A stretch of 5,542 nucleotides of DNA, taken from Acidobacteriota bacterium. GTDB taxonomy: Bacteria > Acidobacteriota > Blastocatellia > Pyrinomonadales > Pyrinomonadaceae. How positions within the stretch are numbered: the stretch's first letter is position 1; each line of letters opens with the position of its first letter. Positions 1-5,542 of this stretch are shown piece after piece. The DNA is taken from positions 1-5,542 of the forward strand of contig JADYZI010000272.1 of NCBI GenBank assembly GCA_020853255.1, written 5' to 3'. The notes below the pieces were generated by a model. It did no database searches, was not told the origin of the DNA, and saw only the letters and a program-made list of their open reading frames with translations. The position numbers were made by a program, and so were the translations under genes.

Positions 1-1786
1 TCTCGTCGCGCATTGTGTCGGCAAGCCGCGTTACTTCATTCGCATACTGCCCAACAGTCTCCGCAAAATTCGAAAATTCGAACGGTACCGTATCAGAGTC
101 GGCAAGACGCAATGTTGTCCGGCCGCACACCTTTGCTAACGCTATTCCATACGCAAAATCTGGATCACCGAATCGCGTGTAATGGTCGAACGAATCGTAG
201 ACGGAGTGATACGAACCACCGCCGCTCTCGCCGCCGAAGCCGATGTTAAGTGAAGCGATGCCGAGATGTTGAAGAAACGGAGTGTAATCTGAACCGGAAC
301 CGAGCGGAAATATGCGCAGATCGCCGCGATTCATCGCTTCGCTGCGGGCTGTGGGCGAGCCGTTCACTATCTGATTTGCTCGTGCCCGTTCCCACACACT
401 CAGTTTTGTCTGCGGATCAGGAACATCACGGCCGACCTGATTGATGAATTTTTCAAGCGTATGCGAGCCGCCAATGCCGAGAAAGCCGCGGCCATTCGAA
501 TCCGTATTGATGTAGGCGACTGCTTTGTCCGAAAGTTCAGCGGCATGTTGTTCGGCCCATTCCGTCGAACCCAGAAGGCCTTCTTCTTCACCGTCCCATG
601 CCGCATAAACTATCGTTCGTTTTGGGCGCCAGCCTGACTTGGCCAGTTCGCCTATCGACCGGGCCTCCTCCATCAGGGCGACAAGCCCGCTGATCGGATC
701 CTCAGCACCATTCACCCATGCATCTCGGTGATTACCGCGGATTATCCATTGGTCCGGACGCTCAGCTCCGCGCATCGTCGCTATTACGTTGTAGATCGGT
801 TTGATGTCCCAATTGAACTCAAGCTTGATGCGGACCGTCGGTGTGTTTCCGCCAAAATGGTAGGTGATCGGAAGTGCCCCGCGCCAGCTCTCCGGGACAA
901 CGGCTCCATTAAGATTTCGAAGCAGCGGAAGAGCGTCGCCATACGAGATAGGCAGCACCGGGATCTTTGTCAGTGTCGGCGCATCTTTGATAGGAATTCG
1001 TCGAGCGTCCGCAACAGCGCCAATGCCCTTGGTCAGCGGATCGCCCGGAAACAGCGGCATATCCATCACCGATCCGCGTTGCACGCCGTCAGCGTTTCGG
1101 TATGCACCCTTTGGATATACGTCGCCCTGATAATATCCGTCGTTCCGCGGGTCGGAGTAAATTATGCATCCGATCGCGCCGTGTTCAGCGGCGACCTTGG
1201 GTTTAATGCCACGCCATGAACCGCCGTAACGGGCGATAACGATCTTCCCTTTTACGTCGACGCCTCGTTTCTCAAGTTCTTCATAATCGGCCGGAACACC
1301 GTAGTTTACATAGACCAGCGGCCCGGTGACATCACCGTCAATTGAATAGGCGTTATAGCTCGGCAACTGCTCCGTCTGCTGCCCCGAAGTCGCGTCGCCG
1401 TCAACGGCAGGCTCATTGAGCTTTAACGTGAACCGCTCGGGCGCGGTCATTTCTACCAAACGGGACTTGGGCGTTGGGAAAAGTACGTCAAACCGCTCGA
1501 GCCTGGTTTCATAACCCCACGTCTTGAACTGCGCAGCTATAAAATCCGCATTCTCTTTGTTATATGCAGATCCCAAATGATGTGGGCGAGCGCTAAGGCG
1601 CTTCATCCACTCACGCAAATTTGCAGCTGATAGGGCCGAATCAAATCGTGCCTCGACCGAACGCTGTCGGGCCGAATTCTCTGTTGAAAATCCAAGAAGC
1701 GCGGCATTTGATTGAGCTGGCAGCGGAGCCAGCGTGATCTGAAGCAAAGCCGCAAGCGCCAAAATACGACGGGCAAATGTTTTCAC
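1..1786 (-). CDS. Secreted M28B zinc metallopeptidase, glutamate carboxypeptidase II-like (C terminus cut by window edge)
   Basis: The minus strand is open from a GTG at 1786 to the left edge: 595 codons with no stop. Residues 1-25 look like a signal peptide (basic KTFARR, hydrophobic core, LPAQS), so the enzyme is probably exported. A PA-type insert follows (about 110-310; SYNAYSIDGDVTGPLVYVNY, GKIVIARYG, IIYSDP), then the M28 catalytic core. Both zinc sites are intact: H353 (NHRDAW), D363, E401, D429 (INTDS) and H527 (YHSVYDSF), with E400 as general base. All sit at a near-constant offset of 24-26 from H377, D387, E424/E425, D453 and H553 of human GCPII. R192 and Y526 of the glutamate pocket are kept, but the N257 equivalent is S239 and the R534/R536 patch is missing, so NAAG specificity is unlikely. 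I infer an exported aminopeptidase or carboxypeptidase used in peptide scavenging. The TfR-like dimerisation domain has only begun at the edge. Confidence 0.95.
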   Translation of the reverse strand, partial: MKTFARRILALAALLQITLAPLPAQSNAALLGFSTENSARQRSVEARFDSALSAANLREWMKRLSARPHHLGSAYNKENADFIAAQFKTWGYETRLERFDVLFPTPKSRLVEMTAPERFTLKLNEPAVDGDATSGQQTEQLPSYNAYSIDGDVTGPLVYVNYGVPADYEELEKRGVDVKGKIVIARYGGSWRGIKPKVAAEHGAIGCIIYSDPRNDGYYQGDVYPKGAYRNADGVQRGSVMDMPLFPGDPLTKGIGAVADARRIPIKDAPTLTKIPVLPISYGDALPLLRNLNGAVVPESWRGALPITYHFGGNTPTVRIKLEFNWDIKPIYNVIATMRGAERPDQWIIRGNHRDAWVNGAEDPISGLVALMEEARSIGELAKSGWRPKRTIVYAAWDGEEEGLLGSTEWAEQHAAELSDKAVAYINTDSNGRGFLGIGGSHTLEKFINQVGRDVPDPQTKLSVWERARANQIVNGSPTARSEAMNRGDLRIFPLGSGSDYTPFLQHLGIASLNIGFGGESGGGSYHSVYDSFDHYTRFGDPDFAYGIALAKVCGRTTLRLADSDTVPFEFSNFAETVGQYANEVTRLADTMRDE

Positions 1787-1795
1787 GGAACTTAT

Positions 1796-1801
1796 ACCTC
1801 C
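1796..1801 (-). promoter_or_regulatory. Shine-Dalgarno site of the M28 peptidase gene
   Basis: On the minus strand this reads GGAGGT, nine bases before the GTG at 1786. It is the best ribosome binding site in the window. It supports the GTG start, which is also the start that gives a clean signal peptide. The 91-base gap to the upstream gene leaves room for a separate promoter, but I found no convincing -35/-10 pair in it. Confidence 0.8.
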
Positions 1802-1877
1802 AAAAGCAAAGCTATTCTCTCACTGGCGGTACCGGAGATCACGCCAACGCAAATCACGAAAATCTGTTAGTTCGAGC

Positions 1878-2237
1878 CTAGGCGGCAGCGGCCGGTTCGA
1901 GATCCGCGACACGCGCCTCTTCGTCGGTCACATCGATGAACATCCGCAAAAGAGCTGTTGAGAACGTTTTCCCTTGGGCATCGGTCATCAAGCTCAGGGT
2001 GCCTCCGCCGCCAAGCGAGCCGTGGAGCAGGAAATTGAGCGCATTGAGATTTGGCAATTCAAAGCGCTCGACCTCGCCATGGACCATCGGGCCAAAGTGT
2101 TTTTTTACAGCTTCGGCTGTCACTTCACGTACAAGCGCCGGATATAATTCGTTCTTGAACGCAATAATTCCGACGTTTGCGGTATCGCCCTTATCACCCG
2201 AACGGGCGTGGGCGAGCCTTACAAGTTGAACTTTCAT
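1878..2237 (-). CDS. Stand-alone AtuA-like ferredoxin-fold protein
   Basis: This is a 119-residue protein starting at ATG 2237. It matches, from memory, the C-terminal domain of AtuA-type (DUF1446, acyclic terpene utilisation) proteins. The diagnostic blocks are LAHARSGDKGDTANVG at residues 8-23 and ELPNLNALNFLLHGSLGGGG at 60-79, followed by T80. It contains no cysteine at all, so despite the fold name it cannot hold an iron-sulfur cluster through cysteines. The tail is Ala-rich (EPAAAA). In other bacteria the domain is either fused to AtuA or encoded as a small gene next to it, often with enoyl-CoA hydratase and acyl-CoA carboxylase genes. No AtuA large domain lies in this window. It lies 39 bases downstream of the Nudix gene on the same strand, so co-transcription is plausible. 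No clear Shine-Dalgarno precedes the ATG, but the conserved block starts at once, so the start is sound. The biochemical role is not established. Confidence 0.85.
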   Translation of the reverse strand: MKVQLVRLAHARSGDKGDTANVGIIAFKNELYPALVREVTAEAVKKHFGPMVHGEVERFELPNLNALNFLLHGSLGGGGTLSLMTDAQGKTFSTALLRMFIDVTDEEARVADLEPAAAA

Positions 2238-2276
2238 AGGAAGATCTGGTGCGTTCAGGATAATGCCGAAACCGCC

Positions 2277-2864
2277 TTACGGGCAAGCCGACAGCGGCCG
2301 CAAAGGGCCGGTTGCGGATGTCTGTTCGAGCAATTGAAGATATAAGAATGCCGCAACAACCAACGAATGCGTCACGACGCCGTCCGCGATCAATCGCCGC
2401 ACGTCAGCTTCCGCAACGGTCTTTGTCAGTATGCTTTCGTTTTCGTCGAGCGAGGTATCGCTGGTCTTTTTGCAACTCCGAGCCAGGAAATGGTACATCG
2501 TATTGCTCTGAAGCGCCGGATTCGGCCTCGACGCGCCGATCAGTATCCAATCATCCGATGAATAACCGGTTTCCTCACGAAGTTCGCGGCGCGCCGCTGC
2601 CTCGGGAGTTTCGCCGGGATCGATCATTCCACCCGGAAGTTCAAGCGTCACTTCGCGGGTCCCCTGTCTGAACTGCTCGATCATGACCACATCGCCGTCA
2701 TTGGTCAGCGGAATTACGTTCACCCAGTCCGGTGATTCAATAACAAAGAAATCGCTTGTCTCTCCGCTTCCATTCCGGTCGCAATGATCTCGTCTAACGC
2801 GAAAAACGCGGCAGTCTGCAACCTGTTCCGTCGATATACAATCCCAAATATCTACTTTGGCCAT
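2277..2864 (-). CDS. Nudix hydrolase, ADP-ribose pyrophosphatase-like
   Basis: This is a 195-residue cytoplasmic protein starting at ATG 2864 (MAKVDIWDC). The N-terminal strand region (EQVADCRVFRVRRD, then ESPDWVNVIPLT at 43-54) is typical of the ADPRase/NUDT5 branch. A complete Nudix box spans residues 79-101: G79, E85, R93-E94-L95, E97-E98, G100 and Y101, so the metal-binding glutamates are intact. P114 and P116 lie 13 and 15 residues after the box. A proline near there is a recognised ADP-ribose marker, but the loop reads RPNPALQSN rather than the usual PSPG type, so the exact nucleoside-diphosphate substrate is uncertain. The expected reaction is hydrolysis of ADP-ribose or a similar NDP-X to two monophosphates. 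The frame stays open upstream to 3185, but that part is antisense to the secreted gene and has no Nudix-family character. No Shine-Dalgarno precedes 2864 (the bases read CCACCTTT), so translation may start in another way. It is the first gene of a possible three-gene minus-strand run. Confidence 0.9.
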   Translation of the reverse strand: MAKVDIWDCISTEQVADCRVFRVRRDHCDRNGSGETSDFFVIESPDWVNVIPLTNDGDVVMIEQFRQGTREVTLELPGGMIDPGETPEAAARRELREETGYSSDDWILIGASRPNPALQSNTMYHFLARSCKKTSDTSLDENESILTKTVAEADVRRLIADGVVTHSLVVAAFLYLQLLEQTSATGPLRPLSACP

Positions 2865-2909
2865 AAAGGTGGATGATACAATATCGAGGTAAGTTTTCTT
2901 TGGGGTGGG
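2865..2909. promoter_or_regulatory. Compact divergent intergenic region (Nudix gene / secreted protein gene)
   Basis: Only 45 bases separate the two divergent start codons, so any promoters must overlap here or reach into the genes. On the plus strand TACAAT at 2877-2882 is one base from the -10 consensus and lies 27 bases before the ATG at 2910. No good -35 is found 16-18 bases upstream of it. It sits inside an inverted repeat, GATA-CAA-TATC (2875-2885), which could be an operator shared by both genes or could be chance. GGGGTGGG (2902-2909) abuts the ATG and is poorly spaced for a Shine-Dalgarno; GAGGT at 2886-2890 is too far away. Confidence 0.3.
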
Positions 2910-3881
2910 ATGAATATTTTTACAAACGTTCTTGCATATCGGGCTCTGAAGGCCATTATTGGAGGACTTGTCGTGTCTGTTCTGCCCGCGATCTCTATCA
3001 ACGGACAGACTCCGTCGGCACTTAGCGCGGACGAGATCGCCGCAAAGGCTGCGCAGCAACGTGCACAATACATTGACGAGTTCAAGGACCTTCTGTCGCG
3101 GGAAACCAAGACGTACGAAGAGTTCGATAAAAGCAACCGTGTCAGATCGACACGGGCCATTGTTTCTACATTCATCGTTTACCAATCGCCGTTGACGGGA
3201 CGAATCGGCGAGTTTCGAAACGTTGTCTCGGTCGATGGAAAGCCGGTCGAAAAAGCCGATAAACGCGCCGAAGAGTTTTTCACCGAGATCGCCGAACGCG
3301 GCGGGTCGGCACGAGAATGGGAACGCATCGAAAAAGAGGGCTCGCGTTTTGACGGGTCGGTCTCGATCAATGGGTTGACGCTTTTTCAGGCGGCGGTGCT
3401 CGCGGACAACATCCGGCCTTCATTCAAATTTACGGTTAACGCAACGGAACATTTGGACGGCCGACCGGTCTATTTGCTCGCGTATGAACAAGTTCTCGAT
3501 ACACGGTATATCTCGATGGACCCAAAGCTCATGGTGAACGACGGTAGGCCCGAACTGGTCTATGACATCGATGTTCCGGAGGGCTTCGCCGCAAGGGTAG
3601 CTGGCAAATTCTGGATCGACCAGGAAACCTTTCAGGCCCGCAAAGAAGAAAGATGCGTCTTTCTCCAGGCCCCGGGGAAATCAACCCAGGCGATCGCGGT
3701 AGAAACGGTGCTTGTATATCAAGAAAGCCCATTCTCGATCCTAACGCCGAAACGGTTCATCTTTACCCAGTTTCGCAAACCGCGAAACGGCGAAGCAGCA
3801 AGGAAAGAAATTTCGATCATGTTTAGCTATGACAATTTTACAAGACCCGATGTTGAGGTAAAAGGTGCGGTTAAAAATTGA
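2910..3881 (+). CDS. Secreted protein of unknown function, possible LolA-like C-terminal fold
   Basis: This is a 323-residue protein that I cannot assign to a named family. A signal peptide is likely: basic residues R11 and K14, a hydrophobic stretch from about 15 to 30 (AIIGGLVVSVLPAISI), then a polar NGQTPS. No lipobox cysteine is present. Residues 38-75 are charged and probably helical. The middle part (FRNVVSVDGKPVEKADKRAE, 102-121; EKEGSRFDGS, 141-150) resembles uncharacterised secreted proteins that I recall from Acidobacteriota. The later part has strand pairs such as GRPVYLLAYEQ (184-194) and GKFWIDQETFQARKEER (232-248), a pattern seen in LolA/MucB-type lipoprotein-binding folds; this link is inference. 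An alternative GTG start at 2973 has a better ribosome site (GGAGGA, six bases upstream) but would remove most of the signal peptide, so ATG 2910 is preferred. It is divergent from the Nudix gene, and its stop overlaps the stop of the convergent crotonase gene. Confidence 0.85.
   Translation: MNIFTNVLAYRALKAIIGGLVVSVLPAISINGQTPSALSADEIAAKAAQQRAQYIDEFKDLLSRETKTYEEFDKSNRVRSTRAIVSTFIVYQSPLTGRIGEFRNVVSVDGKPVEKADKRAEEFFTEIAERGGSAREWERIEKEGSRFDGSVSINGLTLFQAAVLADNIRPSFKFTVNATEHLDGRPVYLLAYEQVLDTRYISMDPKLMVNDGRPELVYDIDVPEGFAARVAGKFWIDQETFQARKEERCVFLQAPGKSTQAIAVETVLVYQESPFSILTPKRFIFTQFRKPRNGEAARKEISIMFSYDNFTRPDVEVKGAVKN
3871..3881. other. 11-base tail-to-tail gene overlap
   Basis: The 11 bases TTAAAAATTGA hold both stop codons: TGA of the plus-strand secreted gene (3879-3881) and TAA of the minus-strand crotonase gene (complement of 3871-3873). 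The two mRNAs must therefore share sequence at their 3' ends. No separate terminator hairpin with a U-tract is seen between them, so transcription of each probably runs into the other. Confidence 0.9.
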
Positions 3882-4437
3882 GCGCGGCATGAAGCGGGTC
3901 GGCGGCTATGGTGTCGATCAGCCCGATCCGTTTCGCTTCATCCGCGTCGATAGGTTCGGCCGTGAACAACATCTCCAACGCCTTGGCCTCGCCGACGATC
4001 CGAGGTAAACGCTGTGTTCCGCCCCAACCTGTGATAATGCCCAGCCCGGTCCCCGGGTGACAGAACTTGGCGTCAGGGGCGGCCACGCGGCGATCGCAAA
4101 CCAGGGCAAGATCAAGAGCTCCACCAAAACATGGGCCGTTAATCGCTGCTATCGTCAACACGCTAAGTTTAGCAATGCGCTCCATCAGAACCTGCCCGCG
4201 ACAGGCAAAAGCGGCGGCCTCATCGGACGAAAGCCGGGCTACTTCACGAAGGTCCGCACCTGATGCAAAAACGCCATCCGACCCTGTAAAGATCAGCTTT
4301 GGAAGCACCCAAATACTATCGAGGATGGTTTCAAGCTCTGAAAGGACCGAAAGCGACAATGGATTTCGGCCCTCGGGCCGCGTAAATCGAACGATCAAAG
4401 CTCCCGGTTGTCTTTCAGTTGTTACAGCGTTCGACAT
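3871..4437 (-). CDS. Short crotonase-fold protein (enoyl-CoA hydratase/isomerase family), catalytic glutamates replaced
   Basis: This is a 188-residue protein starting at ATG 4437 (MSNAVTTERQ). Crotonase hallmarks are clear: FTRPEGRNPLS (18-28), the oxyanion-hole segments FASGADLREV (57-66) and AAINGPCFGGALDLAL (97-112), and GIITGWGGTQRLPRIVG (133-149). The two glutamates that activate water in enoyl-CoA hydratase are replaced: the E144 position is D109 and the E164 position is G129 (HPGTG). D109 matches the aspartate that dienoyl-CoA isomerases carry at this site, but their other acidic residues are missing. Typical members have about 260 residues; this one stops at HAALNF, just after the IGLIDTI strand, and lacks the C-terminal helices used in trimerisation and active-site closure. 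The DNA beyond the stop encodes the convergent gene, so there is no decayed tail. It probably binds an acyl-CoA; hydratase activity is doubtful. A TTG at 4455 would add six residues, but the ATG is the better start. No Shine-Dalgarno is seen. Confidence 0.88.
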   Translation of the reverse strand: MSNAVTTERQPGALIVRFTRPEGRNPLSLSVLSELETILDSIWVLPKLIFTGSDGVFASGADLREVARLSSDEAAAFACRGQVLMERIAKLSVLTIAAINGPCFGGALDLALVCDRRVAAPDAKFCHPGTGLGIITGWGGTQRLPRIVGEAKALEMLFTAEPIDADEAKRIGLIDTIAADPLHAALNF

Positions 4438-4466
4438 TTGATATCGCCGCGACAATAATAATGTGT
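4438..4466. promoter_or_regulatory. Very short divergent start region (crotonase-like / pyrophosphatase)
   Basis: Only 29 bases separate the crotonase ATG (4437) from the pyrophosphatase ATG (4467), or 23 if the pyrophosphatase starts at ATG 4461. Neither gene has a Shine-Dalgarno here. The stretch holds an AT-rich run, CAATAATAATG, and TTGATA at 4438-4443, which is one base from the -35 consensus but has no -10 at a usual spacing. Promoters must lie largely inside the opposite coding sequence, unless one of the messages is leaderless. Confidence 0.35.
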
Positions 4467-5102
4467 ATGGTACGAACCAACAAAGCCCACCCTTGGCATG
4501 GCGTCCCGATCGGCCTCGATGCCCCAGAGGAAGTGACGGTATTTATTGAGATCGTTCCGCGCGACACTGTGAAATATGAGGTAGATAAGGAAACCGGATA
4601 TCTTAAGATAGATCGGCCGCAGCAGTACTCCAATGTCGTTCCCGCAAACTATGGGTTTATCCCGCGAACGTACTGCGATGAAGGCGTCGCATCTCTTGCC
4701 CGACGCAAGACCAATATTCCGATAGCCCGCGGCGATGGTGATCCGCTAGACATTCTTGTCCTGAGTGAACATCACATCCCGCGCGGCGACATTATCCTCA
4801 AGGCCCGTCCCATCGGCGGATTTTGCCTTATTGACAACGGCGAGGCCGACGACAAGATCGTCGCGATCCTAAAGGGCGACAAGGTATTTGAGCAGTATCA
4901 TGAAATAGCTGAATTGCCAAAAGGGATCCTTGAACGATTCGAGCATTATTTTCTTACGTACAAGAACCTGCCGGACGCAGCGAATGTATGTGAAATTCCG
5001 TATTCGTATGGCCGAGTAGACTCATACCGCATTATTGATGCCGCTCGCGGCGATTACGAAGCCTTCCTTGATAATGTTAACTCTACCGGCGAAGGGCGGT
5101 AG
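4467..5102 (+). CDS. ppa: Inorganic pyrophosphatase, class I (soluble)
   Basis: It hydrolyses pyrophosphate to two phosphates in the cytoplasm with Mg2+, pulling biosynthetic reactions forward. From ATG 4467 it has 211 residues, longer than the roughly 175 of the E. coli enzyme. The active site is intact: E28, K36-Y37-E38, R50, Y62 (NYGFIP), the signature DGDPLD with D90, D92 and D95, then D123, D128, K130 and Y165-K166, in the same order as E. coli E20, K29, E31, R43, Y55, D65, D67, D70, D97, D102, K104, Y141 and K142. Extra length comes mainly from an insert of about 20 residues just before the signature (70-89, CDEGVASLARRKTNIPIARG) and from the HPWHG N terminus. This form is, from memory, common in Bacteroidota and Acidobacteriota. 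ATG 4461 would add two residues, and an upstream TTG at 4419 would overlap the crotonase gene and is unlikely. No Shine-Dalgarno is visible. It is convergent with the SDR gene across 27 bases. Confidence 0.96.
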   Translation: MVRTNKAHPWHGVPIGLDAPEEVTVFIEIVPRDTVKYEVDKETGYLKIDRPQQYSNVVPANYGFIPRTYCDEGVASLARRKTNIPIARGDGDPLDILVLSEHHIPRGDIILKARPIGGFCLIDNGEADDKIVAILKGDKVFEQYHEIAELPKGILERFEHYFLTYKNLPDAANVCEIPYSYGRVDSYRIIDAARGDYEAFLDNVNSTGEGR

Positions 5103-5129
5103 GACGGCAAAGCACCCGCCTGACCTACG

Positions 5130-5542
5130 TTAGATCAACGAACGAACCCAGCCGCCGTCCACGGGGATCGAAGTGCCGGTTATATATCCAGCGCGTTCTG
5201 AAACGAGAAACGTAGCAAGTGCAGCGAATTCATCCGGCCGGCCGAGGCGACGCATTGGTATCTCTGATTGCCATCCGGCCTTAACCGCTCCGGCATCGGA
5301 GTTTTGTTTTTCGGAAAGCGTTCGTGCAAGGGCCTCAACGCGGTCAGTGGCGGTGTAGCCCGGCAGGATATTGTTCACAGTTACGCCGTGGGCGGCAACC
5401 TCGTTAGAAAGCGTTTTAGCAAAACCAGTTACAGCGGCCCGAATGCTGTTCGATAGCATCAGGTTGTCGACCGGCTGTTTTGCGGCGATCGACGTAATGT
5501 TCAAGATCCTGCCCCATCCGCGTTCTTTCATTCCCGGCAACA
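5130..5542 (-). CDS. SDR-family oxidoreductase-like protein with atypical active site (N-terminal half beyond the window)
   Basis: Only the C-terminal 136 residues are present; the frame is open at the right edge, and a full SDR has about 260. Fold markers are clear: LPGMKERGWGRILNITS, VNNILPGYTATDR, the GRPDEFAALATFLVSERAGYITG stretch (positions given by the 5180-5250 bases) and the terminal PVDGGWVRSLI typical of FabG-like enzymes. The active site is not standard. The serine is present (S17 of the fragment), but the Tyr-xxx-Lys pair that should follow reads S30 and R34 in LMLSNSIRAA. I recall a recognised subgroup of putative beta-ketoacyl-ACP-reductase-like SDRs with exactly this LSNSxR pattern and an imperfect tetrad, so this is probably a subgroup trait rather than decay. 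The N-terminal nucleotide-binding glycine motif is outside the window. Substrate and cofactor cannot be given; ordinary ketoreductase activity should not be assumed. Confidence 0.9.
   Translation of the reverse strand, partial: LPGMKERGWGRILNITSIAAKQPVDNLMLSNSIRAAVTGFAKTLSNEVAAHGVTVNNILPGYTATDRVEALARTLSEKQNSDAGAVKAGWQSEIPMRRLGRPDEFAALATFLVSERAGYITGTSIPVDGGWVRSLI

Noticed and set aside
69..82. TTCGAA-AA-TTCGAA repeated motif
   Set aside because: It lies within the M28 coding frame, where it encodes an ordinary Phe/Glu/Ser/Asn run.
728..1219. Plus-strand open frame of 163 codons
   Set aside because: It is antisense to the M28 catalytic core, is rich in Arg, Ser and His, and resembles no family; it is a shadow of the real gene, as are the other plus-strand frames within 13-1130.
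1827..1834. CGGTACCG palindrome, also found within ACGGTACCGT at 82-91
   Set aside because: It is short, one copy lies within coding sequence, and there is no spacing or context to suggest a binding site; chance is sufficient.
2873..2909. Small plus-strand ORF starting at ATG 2873 after AAAGGTGG
   Set aside because: The ribosome-site match is attractive, but the frame is out of phase with the secreted gene and encodes nothing recognisable.
2277..3185. A 302-residue Nudix reading frame extending upstream of 2864
   Set aside because: The extra N-terminal part is Cys- and Arg-rich, lies antisense to the secreted gene and lacks family character; the Nudix protein starts normally at 2864.
4419..4466. 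Upstream TTG start for the pyrophosphatase
   Set aside because: It would add a non-conserved N terminus and overlap the start of the crotonase gene; family similarity begins only at about HPWHG.
5094..5129. Possible terminator between the pyrophosphatase and SDR genes
   Set aside because: Short arms (GGCGG with CCGCC, GTAGG with CCTAC) cross rather than nest, and there is no T-tract on either strand.
1..5542. Search for a mobile element, CRISPR array, tRNA, rRNA, riboswitch or defence genes
   Set aside because: No transposase, terminal repeats, spaced repeats, cloverleaf or phage-like genes were seen; the content is ordinary chromosomal metabolism.

Overview
This is a gene-dense stretch of a bacterial chromosome: about 52% GC by eye, no gap longer than about 90 bases, and genes on both strands. 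It carries seven genes; the first and the last run off the window. The organism is probably a free-living heterotroph. Several features fit Acidobacteriota of the Blastocatellia type: the long pyrophosphatase with an HPWHG start, the large secreted M28 peptidase and the secreted orphan with a loose LolA-like pattern. This placement is inferred from recalled protein similarity and was not tested.

Layout, left to right. Minus strand, 1-1786: a secreted M28B metallopeptidase of the glutamate carboxypeptidase II type, complete at its N terminus and cut at its C terminus by the window edge. Minus strand, 1878-2237: a small AtuA-like ferredoxin-fold protein. Minus strand, 2277-2864: a Nudix hydrolase of the ADP-ribose pyrophosphatase type. 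These three point the same way (Nudix, then AtuA-like, then peptidase) with gaps of 39 and 91 bases. The first two may share a transcript; the peptidase has its own strong ribosome binding site. Plus strand, 2910-3881: a secreted protein of unknown function, divergent from the Nudix gene across only 45 bases. Minus strand, 3871-4437: a short crotonase-fold protein whose stop overlaps that of the secreted gene by 11 bases. Plus strand, 4467-5102: a class I inorganic pyrophosphatase, divergent from the crotonase gene by 29 bases. Minus strand, 5130-5542: the C-terminal half of a short-chain dehydrogenase/reductase (SDR) lacking the usual Tyr and Lys.

The genes do not form an obvious single pathway. 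The crotonase-like, SDR-like and AtuA-like proteins belong to families used in acyl-CoA and branched or terpenoid carbon catabolism, and the Nudix and pyrophosphatase proteins are housekeeping phosphate-metabolism enzymes. Three of these carry departures from the family norm: the crotonase lacks both hydratase glutamates and the C-terminal region, the SDR lacks Tyr and Lys, and the AtuA-like domain stands alone. I see no defence system, mobile element, CRISPR array, RNA gene or clear sign of a new multi-gene system.
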